Of a stretch of 64,000 nucleotides of DNA, positions 21,501 through 35,100 are shown piece after piece (within the stretch, counting starts at the first letter, position 1; the number at the start of each line of letters is the position of its first letter). A program made the position numbers and the translations under genes. This DNA comes from Triops longicaudatus. Its lineage: Eukaryota > Arthropoda > Branchiopoda > Notostraca > Triopsidae. The stretch is from assembly GCA_022885665.1 (NCBI GenBank), contig JAGQDJ010000213.1:1-64000 (forward strand), written 5' to 3'. The notes beneath the pieces were generated by a model. It saw nothing but the letters and a program-made list of their open reading frames with translations. It ran no database searches and was not told the DNA's origin.

Positions 21501-24500
21501 CTGAAAAAATTTGAAAGTAATACGAGCTCTATGTACGTTGTTGAGAAAGGCCTTAGCTGTCAGACGAGTTGTGTCATGCTTGGAGAAAAAGAAAGCAAAA
21601 GTGAATGATTGCTAGAACTAGAGGCTTCTCATTCGTCAAATTTGTCTAGTTGATAGATTGGGTACGGGTCTAGGAAAGGATACGAACATCTTGCCTGTAA
21701 GGAAACTATTCAATCAGATTTCAGCTATTAATAAATGATTTGTTTGAATTGTTCTATTAGTTCGGAAAATTTACTTTAAATAATAATTATTAATTAATTG
21801 TACGTACTAGTAACATTAATTTAAAAGTGAAGTAAAAGAGTATTTCGTACTTTGAAATTTACCCATTTTGACCTTGAAAAATTGCAAATTATAAAAGTGC
21901 AATTTACCTTTAATTTATCATTAGGCATTAGAATTTCTGCAGTAGTCCGGTCCCATATACGCGTGCATTTTTAAGAATGTGTAGAGTGTAAAAGCTTGTA
22001 ACCAATTTCTACTACAATCTTAAGGTAATAATGAGACCTTTGTTCACTCTATATAAAAAAAAGATCATCGCTGGTGTAATCCACGTCGGTCAGAAAAGTC
22101 AGAGTTCTATTGAATAATCGTTAAATTTTCACATAATATTTTTTTATATTCGTCGTTGAGAAATATAATCTCTTAAACAGTAAAATCACTATTTCACGAA
22201 GGAGCGAAATTATTAATATTTGTTTCCTACATAATCGTTTGCCCGTTTTCCAATGACGTCTTTGTAATTTTGCATCATATTTCCTGATAGCCTGATTTTT
22301 TTTATTCACATTCAAATAATCCTTTATTAGTTATAATTTTTGTACCAAATACCTAGCGTCCGTTAATTTTCATATTTTCTCGCCATGAAATATGAAGCTT
22401 ATTTCGTTGCCTTGTTGCACTTATGGGACCAGAAATCTCTTAGGAAAAATGGAGATCTGCGAGAAATCTCACTTTTTATTGGCACCGCAATTGTTTTCAA
22501 GTTAAAGTACGAAACACCCGCTAGCCAACTTTACACGCAACGAACAAGTCTTGAAGGTAACTCAGGATTAATAGTTACCAACCGTTGACACTTTTCTGCA
22601 TGCAAGACGCTTGTCGGAAACTTCTCAGACAGTTGCATTTAGCAAATAAAAAAAAACACATTAGCTGAGAAAGCATGGAGATACTCCCTAAAGACCAGTT
22701 TGCGTTACATCAATCTGCGTTTTTCAAAGCCGTCCTACGTCTCTCTAACTTGAGTTGTCGTATGTGGATCGTGGCTCCTTTTGCAGCTTGTACACTCTTT
22801 CTTCATGCCGTAAACTTCTTTTGAGGTTAGACGTGTATTAATTTGCATACTAGAGACGCTTTATCGCGAAAGAAGCGCAAAAAACTTGCTTAATCCCTGG
22901 AAGGAGGGCAGAAATGCAAACTTGAGCTCTTTGCTCGGTCACTCAAGTAAGCAAAAACCCCTTTAGTATGCACTTATCCCGTGTACTTTGCGTTACTAGT
23001 GTGTGTGGAGGCGCATTCAAAAGGTTCCCTTATGCCATTACTTCGCAAACTCCCCAAAAAAGCATCAAATTTCACTGTGGAACATAGCTTTTGTATAGCG
23101 TCACGAGTGGAAATCCGCGAAAGCTGCCGAAGAGGCTTTTCAGGCTAAATATTGTGTAACATGTATAGTACAGTACACACTCAACAAAAACAACCGAATT
23201 TGCATAATGGATTGATTACATGCGCTATTGTAATGTTGAGTTTACGTGATAACTCAAATGGATGTCCCAGGGAAGCTTAACGTAGGCAAATGGTATAGAC
23301 CGGTGTGGGACAGGACAATGCCACACCGTGTAGAACGAGCGTCCGAAGGACAAGCCAAAGGACCATTGAGAACACGATCTAAAACTCACGAGCTATGGCC
23401 CGTCTTAGCCTCAGTCGCTCCATGCAACCCTAAGCCACCGGACCGCTATCGCCGCTGCCGTGTCCAGGCTCGTCTTTTTTTGCACCAGAAAAAAAGAAGT
23501 GCATGGAATCACCCACGCTGCAAAAACGAGGTTTGCGTTACCAAATCGTGGTTCACGTTAGACATTCATTCCGGACACGCAAATTTTCACTCTATTGCGT
23601 CTGCATTTTTTAAAGGAACTTTTTCCTCTATTTTGTATTCGTTTCACTAGAAAGCAATGAATGGCCAAGTTTGATGTGCACAATTTTTTTTTTATTGAGT
23701 GCTACATTTTTTAAACCGTGACGCCCCAGAAAAAAATTGAGTTATTTTGTGTGAAAAATAGAAAGTGATCCGGAAAATTTATGGTGCTGGGTGGAATGGG
23801 TGTTTGATTGCAGTTGCGATTGGAATTGGAGTACATAAATCTTGTTGCGGTGTAAAAGGAGCAAAGAAAAGTCCTCTTTGCGAAAAGTGAACTATAGCGT
23901 GCTACGGTGAGAGTCTTACATCTCCGGGAGAGAAAAAGGGGGTGGAGTGGTTATTTGTAAAAGGGGGAAAGGTCACGTTACCCCTGGTCTATCATGCTTC
24001 GTCTTACCATTCCTTTATTGCGAATGAGGTAAGGATTTGTTTCCAATATTTTTACGAGTAAACGCCAAAAGATTGGCCTGCATGCCGTAACGGCGCCTGA
24101 AAGGTAGCGAGGCTTCAAAGCGGTGAGAGATTGGAAGATGAAAGATTGGTTATTGAAAAGTATATCTCTAATAAAGTCGGGAGTTCCAGACACGGGTCTT
24201 GGGGTTCAGGGAGATGCAACAATAGGCGTTTTTTATCACTCACGATATGTTTTTCTCTCTGTGGCATCGTCCAATTGTATTCAGCGGTGTGTCTGTCTTC
24301 ATATTCTATCGCTACTCAACTGAAATGCGCAGTCTGCACCTGATAGGCCTGGCGTCAGAAGGACGGTGATGCACTTTTCTTTGCCAGCAATGTGTAGCCA
24401 TTTTTTGATTGTGTCATGATGTGCCGTTCATCCCTTCATTACTACTGATTTTTGTGTCTTTTTAATTTATAAATCACCGCTTGAATTATTTGGGCCATTC

Positions 24501-25380
24501 CGCGAATTGCACCTTTTCATGATGGCCGATAAGAGCTCCGGGGGGCTTTTAATGTCGACGCTTACGTTTCGTTTCGCTTCCCAAACTATATTTCGTTTCA
24601 GTAAGCCGTAAAAGAGCGAGGAAACGACTGCATTAGATCGCAAAAAAACGCAGTTGGCACGCTGAATAGATCAAAGATCAAAGCCGAAAAGTGCCTTCAT
24701 TGAATAACACCGTGGCGAGATGTATAAGTCGGTCAGCCTAAAAATTAAGTTCTTTTTATTGACAAGAAGTACCACCAAACCAAATTTTACGATTGGGAGA
24801 CAAGAGGTGGCAACGGGGAAGACTTAGGAGATGGCAATGTGTTGTATGCAAAGGACGAGTTGAGTAATTGAAAAACCAAAACGTGGCCCTGTTATGTGGT
24901 CTGCAACGTTAACAGCTACAAAAAAGCGACGTCTGTGCCAAGGGAATTCTTCGAGTTGATTCGTAATCGTCCATCTATTTGTAAGCATTAAGTCAACGCA
25001 GCTTAGTGTACGCGTACTCTATCCAGTTGTTGGGCTAGCCAAAGAACTCCCGCGTGTGGTTTTATTACGTCGGATCTACAGGAAAAGGCACAATATGGGT
25101 GGCATCATTAAGCGCACATAATCGTGCCAAGCATTAGTAAGGAAGGAGCAACCCAAACAGTTCCGGACTTGAGACGCCAAAAACGTTCAACTGACTAATT
25201 AAGCTGAACGGTTTGGCGAAAATCCCGCGAAACTTCTTGAGTTTCATTGCTCTGCTTGCTGGGTCGTGGCTCAGTTTCGTACACTTTAGGGGCATTTTCG
25301 TGTCCATGTGCTTGTGCGGTTTGTTGATTCAGAGAAAACGCCAGGCGAAGAGCGATAGATTACTTGGATAGCCATGAACA

Positions 25381-25394
25381 GTGTGACGTCACAC
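25381..25394. promoter_or_regulatory. 14-bp perfect CRE palindrome
   Basis: GTGTGACGTCACAC is a perfect 14-nt palindrome centred on the CREB/ATF octamer TGACGTCA. It lies 233 bases upstream of the TATATAAA at 25614. Confidence 0.4.
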
Positions 25395-25613
25395 ACAGCA
25401 AACCATGCAAATGCGGCATACTTATGAAAAACCATGGAGCAGAATAGAGTAGAAGCATAACAAGGATCTCTCTCGACTCCGAGATGCGGTGGCGTTTCTT
25501 TTCGGGGGTTGGTTTCGAACCCAGCATGAGGACTCTTGCCATAACTCTATTAGATCCATATAACAGAAACTTTGCGGTCATGCTAGTAAGAACGGTAGAC
25601 GCATCGAGCACTG

Positions 25614-25621
25614 TATATAAA
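25614..25621 (+). promoter_or_regulatory. TATATAAA box, candidate core promoter
   Basis: Strong TATA element on the plus strand, followed 40 bases later by an ATG (25661) that opens a 41-codon frame ending at 25786 (MPQHKNAAGMSTRRGSILKE..). A CRE palindrome lies upstream. It could start the matrix gene, but the obvious GT after ..ARP is phase 0 while exon 32009 needs phase 2. Confidence 0.3.
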
Positions 25622-26710
25622 GTGCAGGGCTTTTAGCGAGGCGGATGGAGAGGCCGAAACATGCCGCAACACAAAAACGCGGCAGGCATGTCAACACGTC
25701 GCGGCTCTATCCTCAAGGAGCACGCAAGACCTGTATTTAAAGAACGTTTAAAATCTCATTTGTTTTCACGGCAATCTCTCCCTTGAAAGTTTCTCCTTCA
25801 GCTTTGTCACTGTTGCGTACCGTCTCCACCGCTGGTGTGAGAGTATGAATGCTGACACTTTTTTGCTACCACTCGTAACTCGCGGCTTGTAACACTAGCC
25901 TCACTTTTGTCGGATCCTGTAGGTAAGAACACAAGAAGGAATATGCCACCGGCGAGTTTCAACATGCTCTTGCAGGTTTTTCTAGACCTGCTCATTTTTT
26001 GTAGGCTCTCTTGGAAACGTGGGGGAAATTAGAGAGAAACAACGTGCGACGTGAAGGCCAACATACTGTTTGACGGATGGGATTAGGAAACTCGGCATGT
26101 CATAATCTTTGGGGTGCGACTTCTTTTAATTCTTTGAGTTTCATTTAAAGTCGTTGAATGCCCTTCGCAAACTCTGCTGACTGCTGCGATTATGCGTACA
26201 AGCTCTCCCAAGTCTGGACTTTTTTTTTTTATTTTACGAGCCTGGCAGCTGAGAAAACATGACCTCAAAGCATACCTTCCAATTTCTTCATCTCTAACAT
26301 TGACTTTTACGTTTCTTCTCTTTATTACAAGACAAGCTGTTGAGTAAATCCCACTGAACTGAAAGCTGTAGTAGTGGTTTGATACACGAGATCACCAACG
26401 TTGTGATATTCCACTTGCTCGACGAAAAAGATTGTTATTAAGCTTTAAACGTTTCTATTTGACCTTCCTTAAACATAATAGCCAGATAAGATCTGGACTG
26501 CTGCTTTAATTGCTTTACAACTGGGAGGAAAGGGGACAAGATTTGCATGTTTGGTTTCGGGCAAGGAAATGAGGCTGCCGTGACAAGGTTATACATGTGT
26601 GGAGTAATGTGTATTGCGTTTATGTAACTACGATATCAGTGCAATGAAAAGGGTGTTTCTCAGGATGTATCTGTCTGCGGCTCAATCACCATTCAGAACA
26701 AGACTTGTAA

Positions 26711-26737
26711 TTTTTTTTTTTTTAAAAAAAAAAAAAA
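26711..26737. repeat. T13A14 self-complementary homopolymer pair
   Basis: Thirteen T followed directly by fourteen A, a perfect 13-bp inverted repeat with no loop. This may be a relic of two head-to-head poly(A) tails or simple slippage. Confidence 0.9.
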
Positions 26738-27340
26738 AGAAAGCAAGAGTTCAGGCGTGTGGATCTCCGTCGTCGAAAACTCGCCATGTCAGTAACATTG
26801 ATTCTGTATGCAAATGAAAGTGAAGGGTGTGAGCCCAGTTGTGCAAGCGGAAGCTCAGGGACCATTGCACGCTCGCTTTTTTCTTTTCGGTGGGGGGGAC
26901 TTTTTTGTCAACAGTTTTCCTTTCCCAAATACTCCAAAACCATCCCTTGATTTTTGCTAAGGCGGAAGCTTATGAATATGGAAAAATGACCTGTTTCGGC
27001 CAGAAAAAAAGAGTGAATGAAAACTCCCCTAAAGAAGCAAAAGTTCAAAACCGAGCGGAAATTCTCATAGACTGTACACGAGACATCAAAGGGTGAATTT
27101 TATCAAATTTAATTATGAAAAATACTAGCGTGAAAAAGATATAGACAGTGTGGGTGAGTTGTTTGATGGGCACGTGCAACTTGAGACGCTATAAGCGAAG
27201 TCGACGGCCCAAACCCTTAAATTATGTATAGGCGGTATTAATAAATAGTTTCGAAGAATGCGTTGGAGAATTATAACTTTCTCCCTAGCCTTTGTAGACA
27301 GAGCCTTTTTATAGGATGATGATCGATGGCCTGTTTCGTA

Positions 27341-27436
27341 CTTTTTATTTACTTCTTTTATTTATTTGATATTTTGTTTTTTATTTTTATTTCATTATTT
27401 TTTATTTTTTTTTATTTTATATATTTTTTCCTTTTT
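27341..27436. repeat. AT-rich low-complexity tract (TTTATTTT-type)
   Basis: Nearly 100 bases made of T runs broken by single A or G on the plus strand. A similar tract lies at 62341-62456. Confidence 0.85.
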
Positions 27437-30400
27437 AAATTAAAATTCGAATTTGTCTTGAGTTTCTATGACGTATGATACATTAGGGCGGTTTTGTGAG
27501 AAAGTTCAGTAAGTACATAGAAAGTTGCCAATAATTTGATCGCGTGACCGCATGAACAGAAAGTTATTTGTCACTTTCTAGACGAGTGCTGAACTAATTT
27601 AATCAAAAATTTTTCTTAGCGGAGCGTATCTTGGTTTACCGAACTAAAGCGGTTAAAGCGGCTTTCGCGACAACTGCAAACAAAAATAGGACTAGTGGGG
27701 GAGACTAGGCTGTGTCTGGGAATCTAATCCTTGCGTTCTGAAAGAAGTTGAACAGGCTAATATTGTTATAAAACTGTTATCAAGTTTTGGAAAAGTTCAT
27801 TTTTTAGAACTGGCGCCTGGAATGTGTGAGACAAGCTAGGCCCATGTCCTTGACAGTGCTTTGCTCTATCTGGTGGGAAGTTGCCTTGCAATCTTCTACC
27901 CGTTGCCAGCGTACATGTGAGGAAAAGCACTCGCCACAAATCTTGGCAAATCTTGAAAGTTATTACCCCGTATATATGTGTGTTGTGTGTATTTTTTATT
28001 TCAAAATATAAAAACGCCAAACGGCTTTCTTCTGCCGAATGAGTTAATCTGCTCCGTCCGTTAAATCCATAAAAAATAAAAAAAAAAACTGACTGACGTG
28101 TAGTGTATAGAGAGGCCACGGTCGTTTTACAAGATTCAATGTCCCGAGCTCTGGAGTCGCGAGTCTAGTGTTCGAAATGAAAGCTATATCCCATTCGTAA
28201 TGCGAGAGGGGATCTACGCCAACACTGATAAAAGGAACGATTACTATGTGTTGCCTTTCTTATCCCTTAAATAAAGAAATACGCCACCACTCTGTCATTA
28301 CCATGCGAGACAAAAAAAAGGCTTTAAGAGAGCTTTTTATAGCCGGGAACCAATCACGTTCCGGGTGTGTAGCATTGGTAACACCAACCAAGAAAACAAT
28401 AGTTAATGGTTTTCAAGGTTAATTTGTGCAAATTGCCCCGCTACAATCAGCCGCAGCTGTTGTTAGTTTATAATTCGGCCGTTAACAAAAGTGACATGAC
28501 TCACGCGTACAGACCTAAAGACTAATATTATGACGACGTGCCCCAAACGGTTCACACCACGAGCATTAGACTACAGAGAAGTGGACACTAAACAACAAAA
28601 CGAAACACGGTGCCGTAGATCATGGGAATTTGCATTGTTGTGGGTTTAGTCGGGGACACTTGAACGACGTCCTTGGCATGTGAATGCGCAGCAAAAAGAT
28701 TGAAGTCAACTCAATAAAAAAGAAAAGGTCTGCTGCTCCCATAAGAACCGTATAGTTCTCATTTAAACAATTTTATAGGCAGTTACTCAAATCCCTCGTT
28801 GGGAGAATGCAAACCCCAGGCAGTGTGTTTTGGCCTGTGCTCATTTGTAATTGATCCTATAAATTCTCCGTTACATATGTATATATAATGTATCATGCGC
28901 TTTTCTACCCGTCTGGTTCTATAATCATGGCAACTTGCACCTTTTTTTCTCTCTCGCTTTCCTTTACTGTCGTGTCGTGCAAAGTAGCCAAAAAAAACGT
29001 TTAATGGGAGAAATGCAAGTCGCAATGGCAACGGCTAAAGTTGAACCATATGGGGCTTGACCTTTTCTGCTCCACGCTAAGGTTTTATACGGCTTCTGTC
29101 TTGAATTAGCCATTTTTTGTCCAAATTTGAGGTCAGTGTAGTGTGCCTTGTTTTTCCACGCGTGTGTGTGCTGTGTATGTGCATACTTTGGCTTTACAAC
29201 ATCCGTCATCGCCAGACCATAAACACTTAAAACTTGCCGGCCCAAATTAACCGCCTGTGTGTTATTTCTCACCTTAAGGCGGCAGCCCCCTGAAATAAGT
29301 CACTTTTTTTCTGTAGCGTAAATCAAAGAAGAAGCTTCGTTGCTGTTGACGGAGTTGGCTGTGTTTACACGTTGAGTGATATTTCAGGTGGGACCTGTTT
29401 CGTGTTGAGGGGGTCATTAAGGCAAGGGTTGTATACCATTATTGAGCAATTACGCAAACTCTTTAGTTGGCCAAAATGAGCCGTGGGTGAAGATATGAGT
29501 GCGTTCGGGAAGCCCCTGATGCCCAGGAATACGTAGGCAAGTGTTCCTTAATCTAAATACGAAGCTGTGTAGACTCAACAGCTGGTCTTTTTTTATGGCA
29601 AAAGAAGCCGAAGCGATGCTGCTTGCTGACTGCAATTCATCGGCTTGGAAAGAAGTCCAAAATCCTGCGTGGCTTTTCGGAACTTGTCTACGGGGGCTGG
29701 AGAGTGAGAATATAATAAGAACGTCTCTTTTCCCGTTCTCTCGCTATTCCAGGTTCTCAGTCGAGTTCCACAGTAGATGGCTAACATTTTTTATTGTTGT
29801 TCTAAGCTCAGTTTCTCAACTCTTTTTGCAGGCGGGAAGTTAGTCAGCCTTGAGCTTTCTTTGCCTGCAGAGTGTGAAAACGTTACTAACTCGTTAGTTG
29901 CTTTACTTGTCGACGAACCCTGCTTGTGACGATCAGCCCAACACTGAATGTCGTTCATCCGCCATGCTTTCTATGCATTTATGCACATATCGACTGTAAC
30001 CCAACGTAAAAAGTCATAAAAAAAGAGCTGGAGATCAGGACGTACCCAAAGTGCTGGTGGAAGAGAAATAACAACACGCGTGATACATGACATTCCTTTG
30101 GCACACAGCTATCCGTCAGGTTAACGCCTTGAACCGGGCTTCCTTGGGCCACTCGGGCTGTGGTTTGTGTGAACAAGCGCGAAACGCAACGTCTGTTTCA
30201 AACGCTGCTTGAACTGTGTTAGCCTTCTCTCTTGGCTAAAGTTAGTTCGCATTATCCTGGCAGAGATGCGCCTTGAGGTTTCGAGGGAGCGGGGGAAAAA
30301 AAGAAGTCGCATAAAAAGTGAAGAAACGGGTTGTTGTAGGGGGAAGCAAGGCTTGAAAATGCACTAATGTTGGCGTTTAACAATGCTTTGAATTCAGATA

Positions 30401-32008
30401 ATTCCTGACGTTCCTTAGCGTCTCGCTTACATTGCGTGCACCTTGCCCTCGCCAAAAGTGCTGATGTCAGAGCTCAGTCGTCCTCCGTTTTTCTTCTCCT
30501 TACGCGTTTATTTAGAGAAGGCAAGAAAAGGCCTGTTGGCTTCTTCCTTTTACAAATTAAAACAAGAAAACATGATATACAAGTGAATGACAACACTAAA
30601 GATAAACCAGCAAAAAAAAGAAAATACTTTGTCCTATGAAGTTTGATTTATTTCTTTTTTTTTTAATCGAAGCCATCGGTATTACATTAACGGTTACATT
30701 TATTAGTATCCTTTGCTATATTATAAAAAAAGACAGTTAGGCGTGTGAAAGTGCAAGAAAGCACACCTTCGGGTTTCCTGTTTTAAGTTTTTGTCGTTTC
30801 TGTTAAGCTTCCGTGTTTTGGTTTCTTTAGTCCTTTGGGATCCTTAGCTAACCATTGCCATGTAAAATGTACGTTTCAGTGGCTCACTTTCTGGGGATAC
30901 GCGGCGTATTTTTGCTTCAAAAGTGTTACTTAGCGTGTTACAAAACATGTCTTGCCACCAGAAGGACAGCTGTTTTAACTCGGTGCTATCTCGTTTGGGG
31001 TCGTCAGTTAAAGTTAAGCTGTCAAGAGATTTTTGAGGGCCGAGGGAGAATCTGCATGATATCAAAATAAGTGTCATAGGTTTCAAGAATTTGGTAGGGA
31101 AAAGCTTCCAAAATATCTCGGACTTGATAGCAAGGAAAAGGAAGCTTCTCTTATCGTAACTTGGGTTTCCGAAGAAAATCGAGAAAACTAATAGCCGTTC
31201 CGAGACATCAACCAGTTAAAGCGTGAGAAACTTGGTGGATGCGTGGCATCTACAAACAAGCTCGTTATGAGAAAACATAAGCCATGTTTAATACAACTGA
31301 CACAGATTTACGAACTACTGTCTACGGAAAAAGCTTCGGGAGCTTATAGTCCGAATTGAAAGCACTTATTTGTCATATTTCACGACAGAGAGAAACTGGA
31401 AGGAAATCTCACCCTACATTGAGAAGTGTGAAGATTCTAGAAAAGGTACAGGGCCACTTCATATGCCACTTGGACGTTTCCTTGAAGCTCATATCAGAAA
31501 TATAGTTGGTGGAAGTCCGTAAATTAACCCATTAATGACAAACAAGACTTGCGACTCGAGGAACTGGCTGAGTTACGGTCAGGGAATTTCCTGGTCCCGC
31601 CTTTTAGCCCATTGCTATGCGTTGGGAAAAAAATGGTCAATTAAGTCATTGCCCTTCTTTTTATTTCTTTGTGTCTCCCTTTCTTCCGTTGCCCCTACGA
31701 AAGAAAAAAAAAGAAGTGATTACGAGCTCAAAGAAACAGAACCAGAAGAAATGCCTGTAAAATTGCCCTATTGTTCTACTCCATAAAAGGTCAGCTTTTA
31801 AAAGGACAGATGAATGCTATTTGGGCATGAAAAAGACTTCCAATTCTTTTTTGAGAACCGTTTAAGAAAGACAAAGGCGTGCATTAGACGAGGCAAATTT
31901 TTGTGTCTCGTTAACCTGCGTTTTCTGTGGGTAAAGCTTTAAATAATGACCACCCTTTTCCTTTTTTGTATGTGCCTAATCTTCTCCCCTTTCTTTTTGT
32001 CTCTGTAG

Positions 32009-32126
32009 GTACTCGTGGATTACCGTGCTGAGCTGCTTTATCGGAGTAGCATTCTGCGTTATTTCGGCGGAAGGCACTCAGACTACCTCAGCTGCAGTGG
32101 AAAAGAAAACCAAGTATCCTGAAGAG
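32009..32126 (+). CDS. Matrix gene exon: signal peptide or signal anchor
   Basis: Acceptor CTCTGTAG, donor GTGAGA. Only one frame is open through it. It encodes YSWITVLSCFIGVAFCVISA, a strongly hydrophobic segment with small residues at its end (a plausible signal-peptidase site after SA or EG), followed by a polar Thr/Lys stretch ending KYPEE. The phase-0 end joins directly to the thrombospondin exon (..PEE-VYRLFQ..). There is no ATG in the exon, so translation starts in an upstream exon. Confidence 0.65.
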
Positions 32127-35100
32127 GTGAGATCTTGGCTCTTGAAAAATAATTATAATAATTCTAACTATATAAAAAAAATAAAACAAATTCGCGAGTT
32201 TTAGTATTCTCAGATTGTATTTCGTCACTTTTCAAACCAAATTTTGCGGATAGATATTGACAGCAATTTTTCCGGTTGAAAGTAGAATGCAAACCCATTC
32301 GTTTCGGCGAGCAGTGTAAATCCTGCTTGTAAATATTGATGAAAAAGCAATATGCGAAAGCCTATGCCTTGCAATAAGGTAAAAAGCTAAAGATACTGTA
32401 AAGGCAGCGAAACTGAGGCGCTTATGATGAAATTACATGCAAGTTTGCCTGATTACTACGAAATTCTTATTTTTTTAAAAAAAAAATCCTGTCAGTAAAG
32501 TTAAAATTAAATTAAATTTTAAATTAAAATTAAAGCTTATTAAAATCTAGTGAGGGTCATGATTTTTGAAAATATAGATTAGTAAATCAGCTACACAGGA
32601 ACAACTTTTTAAAAACATTTTTAAAAAATTATTTATTAGTTTTTATTTTTTGTTAATACCGCATGTTGCAATTTTGCTCCGCCCATTGCATAGAGCGTTT
32701 TTTCTATAAATTACGATGTCCAAGTTCTTAAAATTGTTTGGGCTAATTTGGTAATATCGTTGTCCGATTTTTGTGGCGACCTAAACTTTGAGGACAGTAA
32801 CTCAATAACAGCTCATTCGTTTTATTTTCTTCATAATTTTTTTCGTATTTTTTACGCAAAGCTATGTATAACGGTATTAAAACATTTCCCATGTTCAGCT
32901 TCTAAAGAAAAAGCTAAATTTTTCAGTTTAACTAACTTAGCGTTTGAAAAAGGTATGCATGAGCTCATTCAAAACCTCCATATAAACTTTCTGTCGCTAT
33001 TTTACAAATTATTCAGCTGTGGTGGAGCAAGTGCTTTTGTGGGCTTCCATGCTATTGGCCATAGGAGCCTTTCTTCCACTGTTACCTTAGGAAAATAAAT
33101 AAAAAAAAATGAAGTACACTAGGAAACGGATTGTTTCGTCAGATTGAGTTCTTACTCAAGTTTGAAAAGAAGGTGGAAACTTGGCTACGGTAAATCTTCT
33201 GAAATATCTCCCGAAAAATACATGTCACGGGCTTTGAAGCACGGCCTTCATTGGTATGGGATTGCCAAGTAAAGAATACCCATGAAATGAAAATGACATA
33301 TCAGGGGTGGCTATGGAGATTGAGAAGGATCGGGCGTATGGGATCTAAGCCTGTTTTGTATAGGGGGTTGTTTACGCCCTGCTGCGTTCGGGACGCATCA
33401 CTTTCCAACGATCCAACCCTTTTCTTCTGCGTCTTCCTTTTCGGGGGCTGCAGGAAGCCCAGGTGTGTTAGCGACACAGCTTCATAACCAGGCAGCGAGG
33501 AATGCACTTCTGCAATGCCTTCTGCTGCTGCTGCCGTGGCTTACCCCCCAGCCATAACACCCCAAACACAGCGATATCTTGATCCTTTTCCCCGAGCTTT
33601 AACAATACGACTAAAAGGGGCGGCTCTAAGGAAGAGTTAAGATTAATGAGCACTACCGCACCAGGGAAGTTTTGACCGTGCTGCCGCCATACGCGGCAAT
33701 CGTAATGCGGGAAACGAGCGAACAACACAGAAGACATCGCACGGTTTTCCCAACCCTTTGAAAAGGAGTTGCTTTCTCCTCGCACCAAAATCTTCATACA
33801 AAAAGCATGGGCTGTCAGTCGGGGGTGTGAACCGATGTTGAAGAACAAGTTTAACCCTTGTTGGGTGTGTAAGGTCAAGGGGGTACGGTGTGGCATGAAA
33901 AGGAGGGTTTTTAATACGAAAGCTAAGGATATTCTATCAAGAAGAGGGGTGGGAGGTATTTGGGACCCTTTTCTGGCAATTGATTCATTTCAAAAGCTGG
34001 GTCCATTTTTCGCTTGAGGGCCGGTAATGGATAATAGGCTGATTTTCGGGGATAGCGCCTTTTGACTGAACTGTGGCTCCAGGCCGACCTTTTTTTCTTG
34101 TGTGCGCTAGCTTTTGATATAGCTTAACAAGAACGATCCATTATTGTCTCGTGACAGAGACTGTCAATGCTTATTCAATACCGGAGGCCGAGGTATTTCG
34201 AGGCAGGTTTTTAATGTCAACAATAAAATATTTAATTGTGATGGATTGCGAGCCTGTGATGGGCGAGTTTCTTTTAGTTCTGCAAAGTGTCATGTAGCAA
34301 GCTTGATGGGCAAGGCTGATGTGCATGTCACTTCAAAGTTCAGGAGTGTCGAACTTGATACACTTTTATCTTGACCTTGTGGACACATGAGTGTTTGGCA
34401 GCCAATACTGAAATTTCTGGCCAGCGCCACGCAGTCCAACACAGCTCCAGATTAGAGAAATTCCTGGGTCTGGCTGCAGGGCTATCTCTGGATCTTGTGA
34501 TCTGCATATTGCTCTCTCCGTATGGGCCAAAGTTGCAAGTCCATTGCCAAATCGTGGAACTTACAATACAATACAGGAAGGACGCTAATCTGTAAACAAG
34601 TTTTCGAGAACCGTGAGCGCGGTCTATCTCGCAGAGAGGGGGATTAACTTGTCACTAATGTATCATCACTGGATATTATTAGGCGGTTTCTAACTTATGA
34701 ATGACGTCGGTGGCAATTTCCCGTGCTCGCTTCCACGTCACCTGGAAAATTTTTCGCCTCTCGAACCTTACTCATGCAACCCAACATACAAAAAATACAT
34801 TTTTCTTCTAAGGCAACAAAGTATGAATTTAATAGTGCACTAATGACAAAGAATTCTTAGTAAATGAGTAAGCGTTATTAATTTGGACACTTTTTATTGA
34901 GTAAATTACAATTTGAAACTTTGGAGACCAATGTGTCTAAATTGTTGTGGGACTTGTAAAACTATAAAAATATTTTCCAGAATATTCAACGACATTCAAG
35001 TAGGATCATATCAATATTGTATTAAAAAAAAACTTTCCAAATGTTAAATAACGGTGCAAAAGACGTTATAAGACCGTTATCAACTTTAGCATGAAAAGTC

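Larger units (their letters stand above)
18565..32008. other. Long sparse region between the ORP8-type gene and the first ADAMTS-like exon
   Basis: About 13.4 kb. The leftmost part must carry the promoter of the ORP8-type gene. The plus-strand matrix gene's unfound first exon, which must end in phase 2, is expected somewhere here. Open frames up to 134 codons (for example 23246-23650 plus) lack domains, and their lengths are what chance allows. No tRNA, rRNA or transposase was recognised. Confidence 0.5.

Noticed and set aside
33468..33896. 142-codon open frame, minus strand
   Set aside because: No family resemblance and it lies within an intron of the plus-strand matrix gene.
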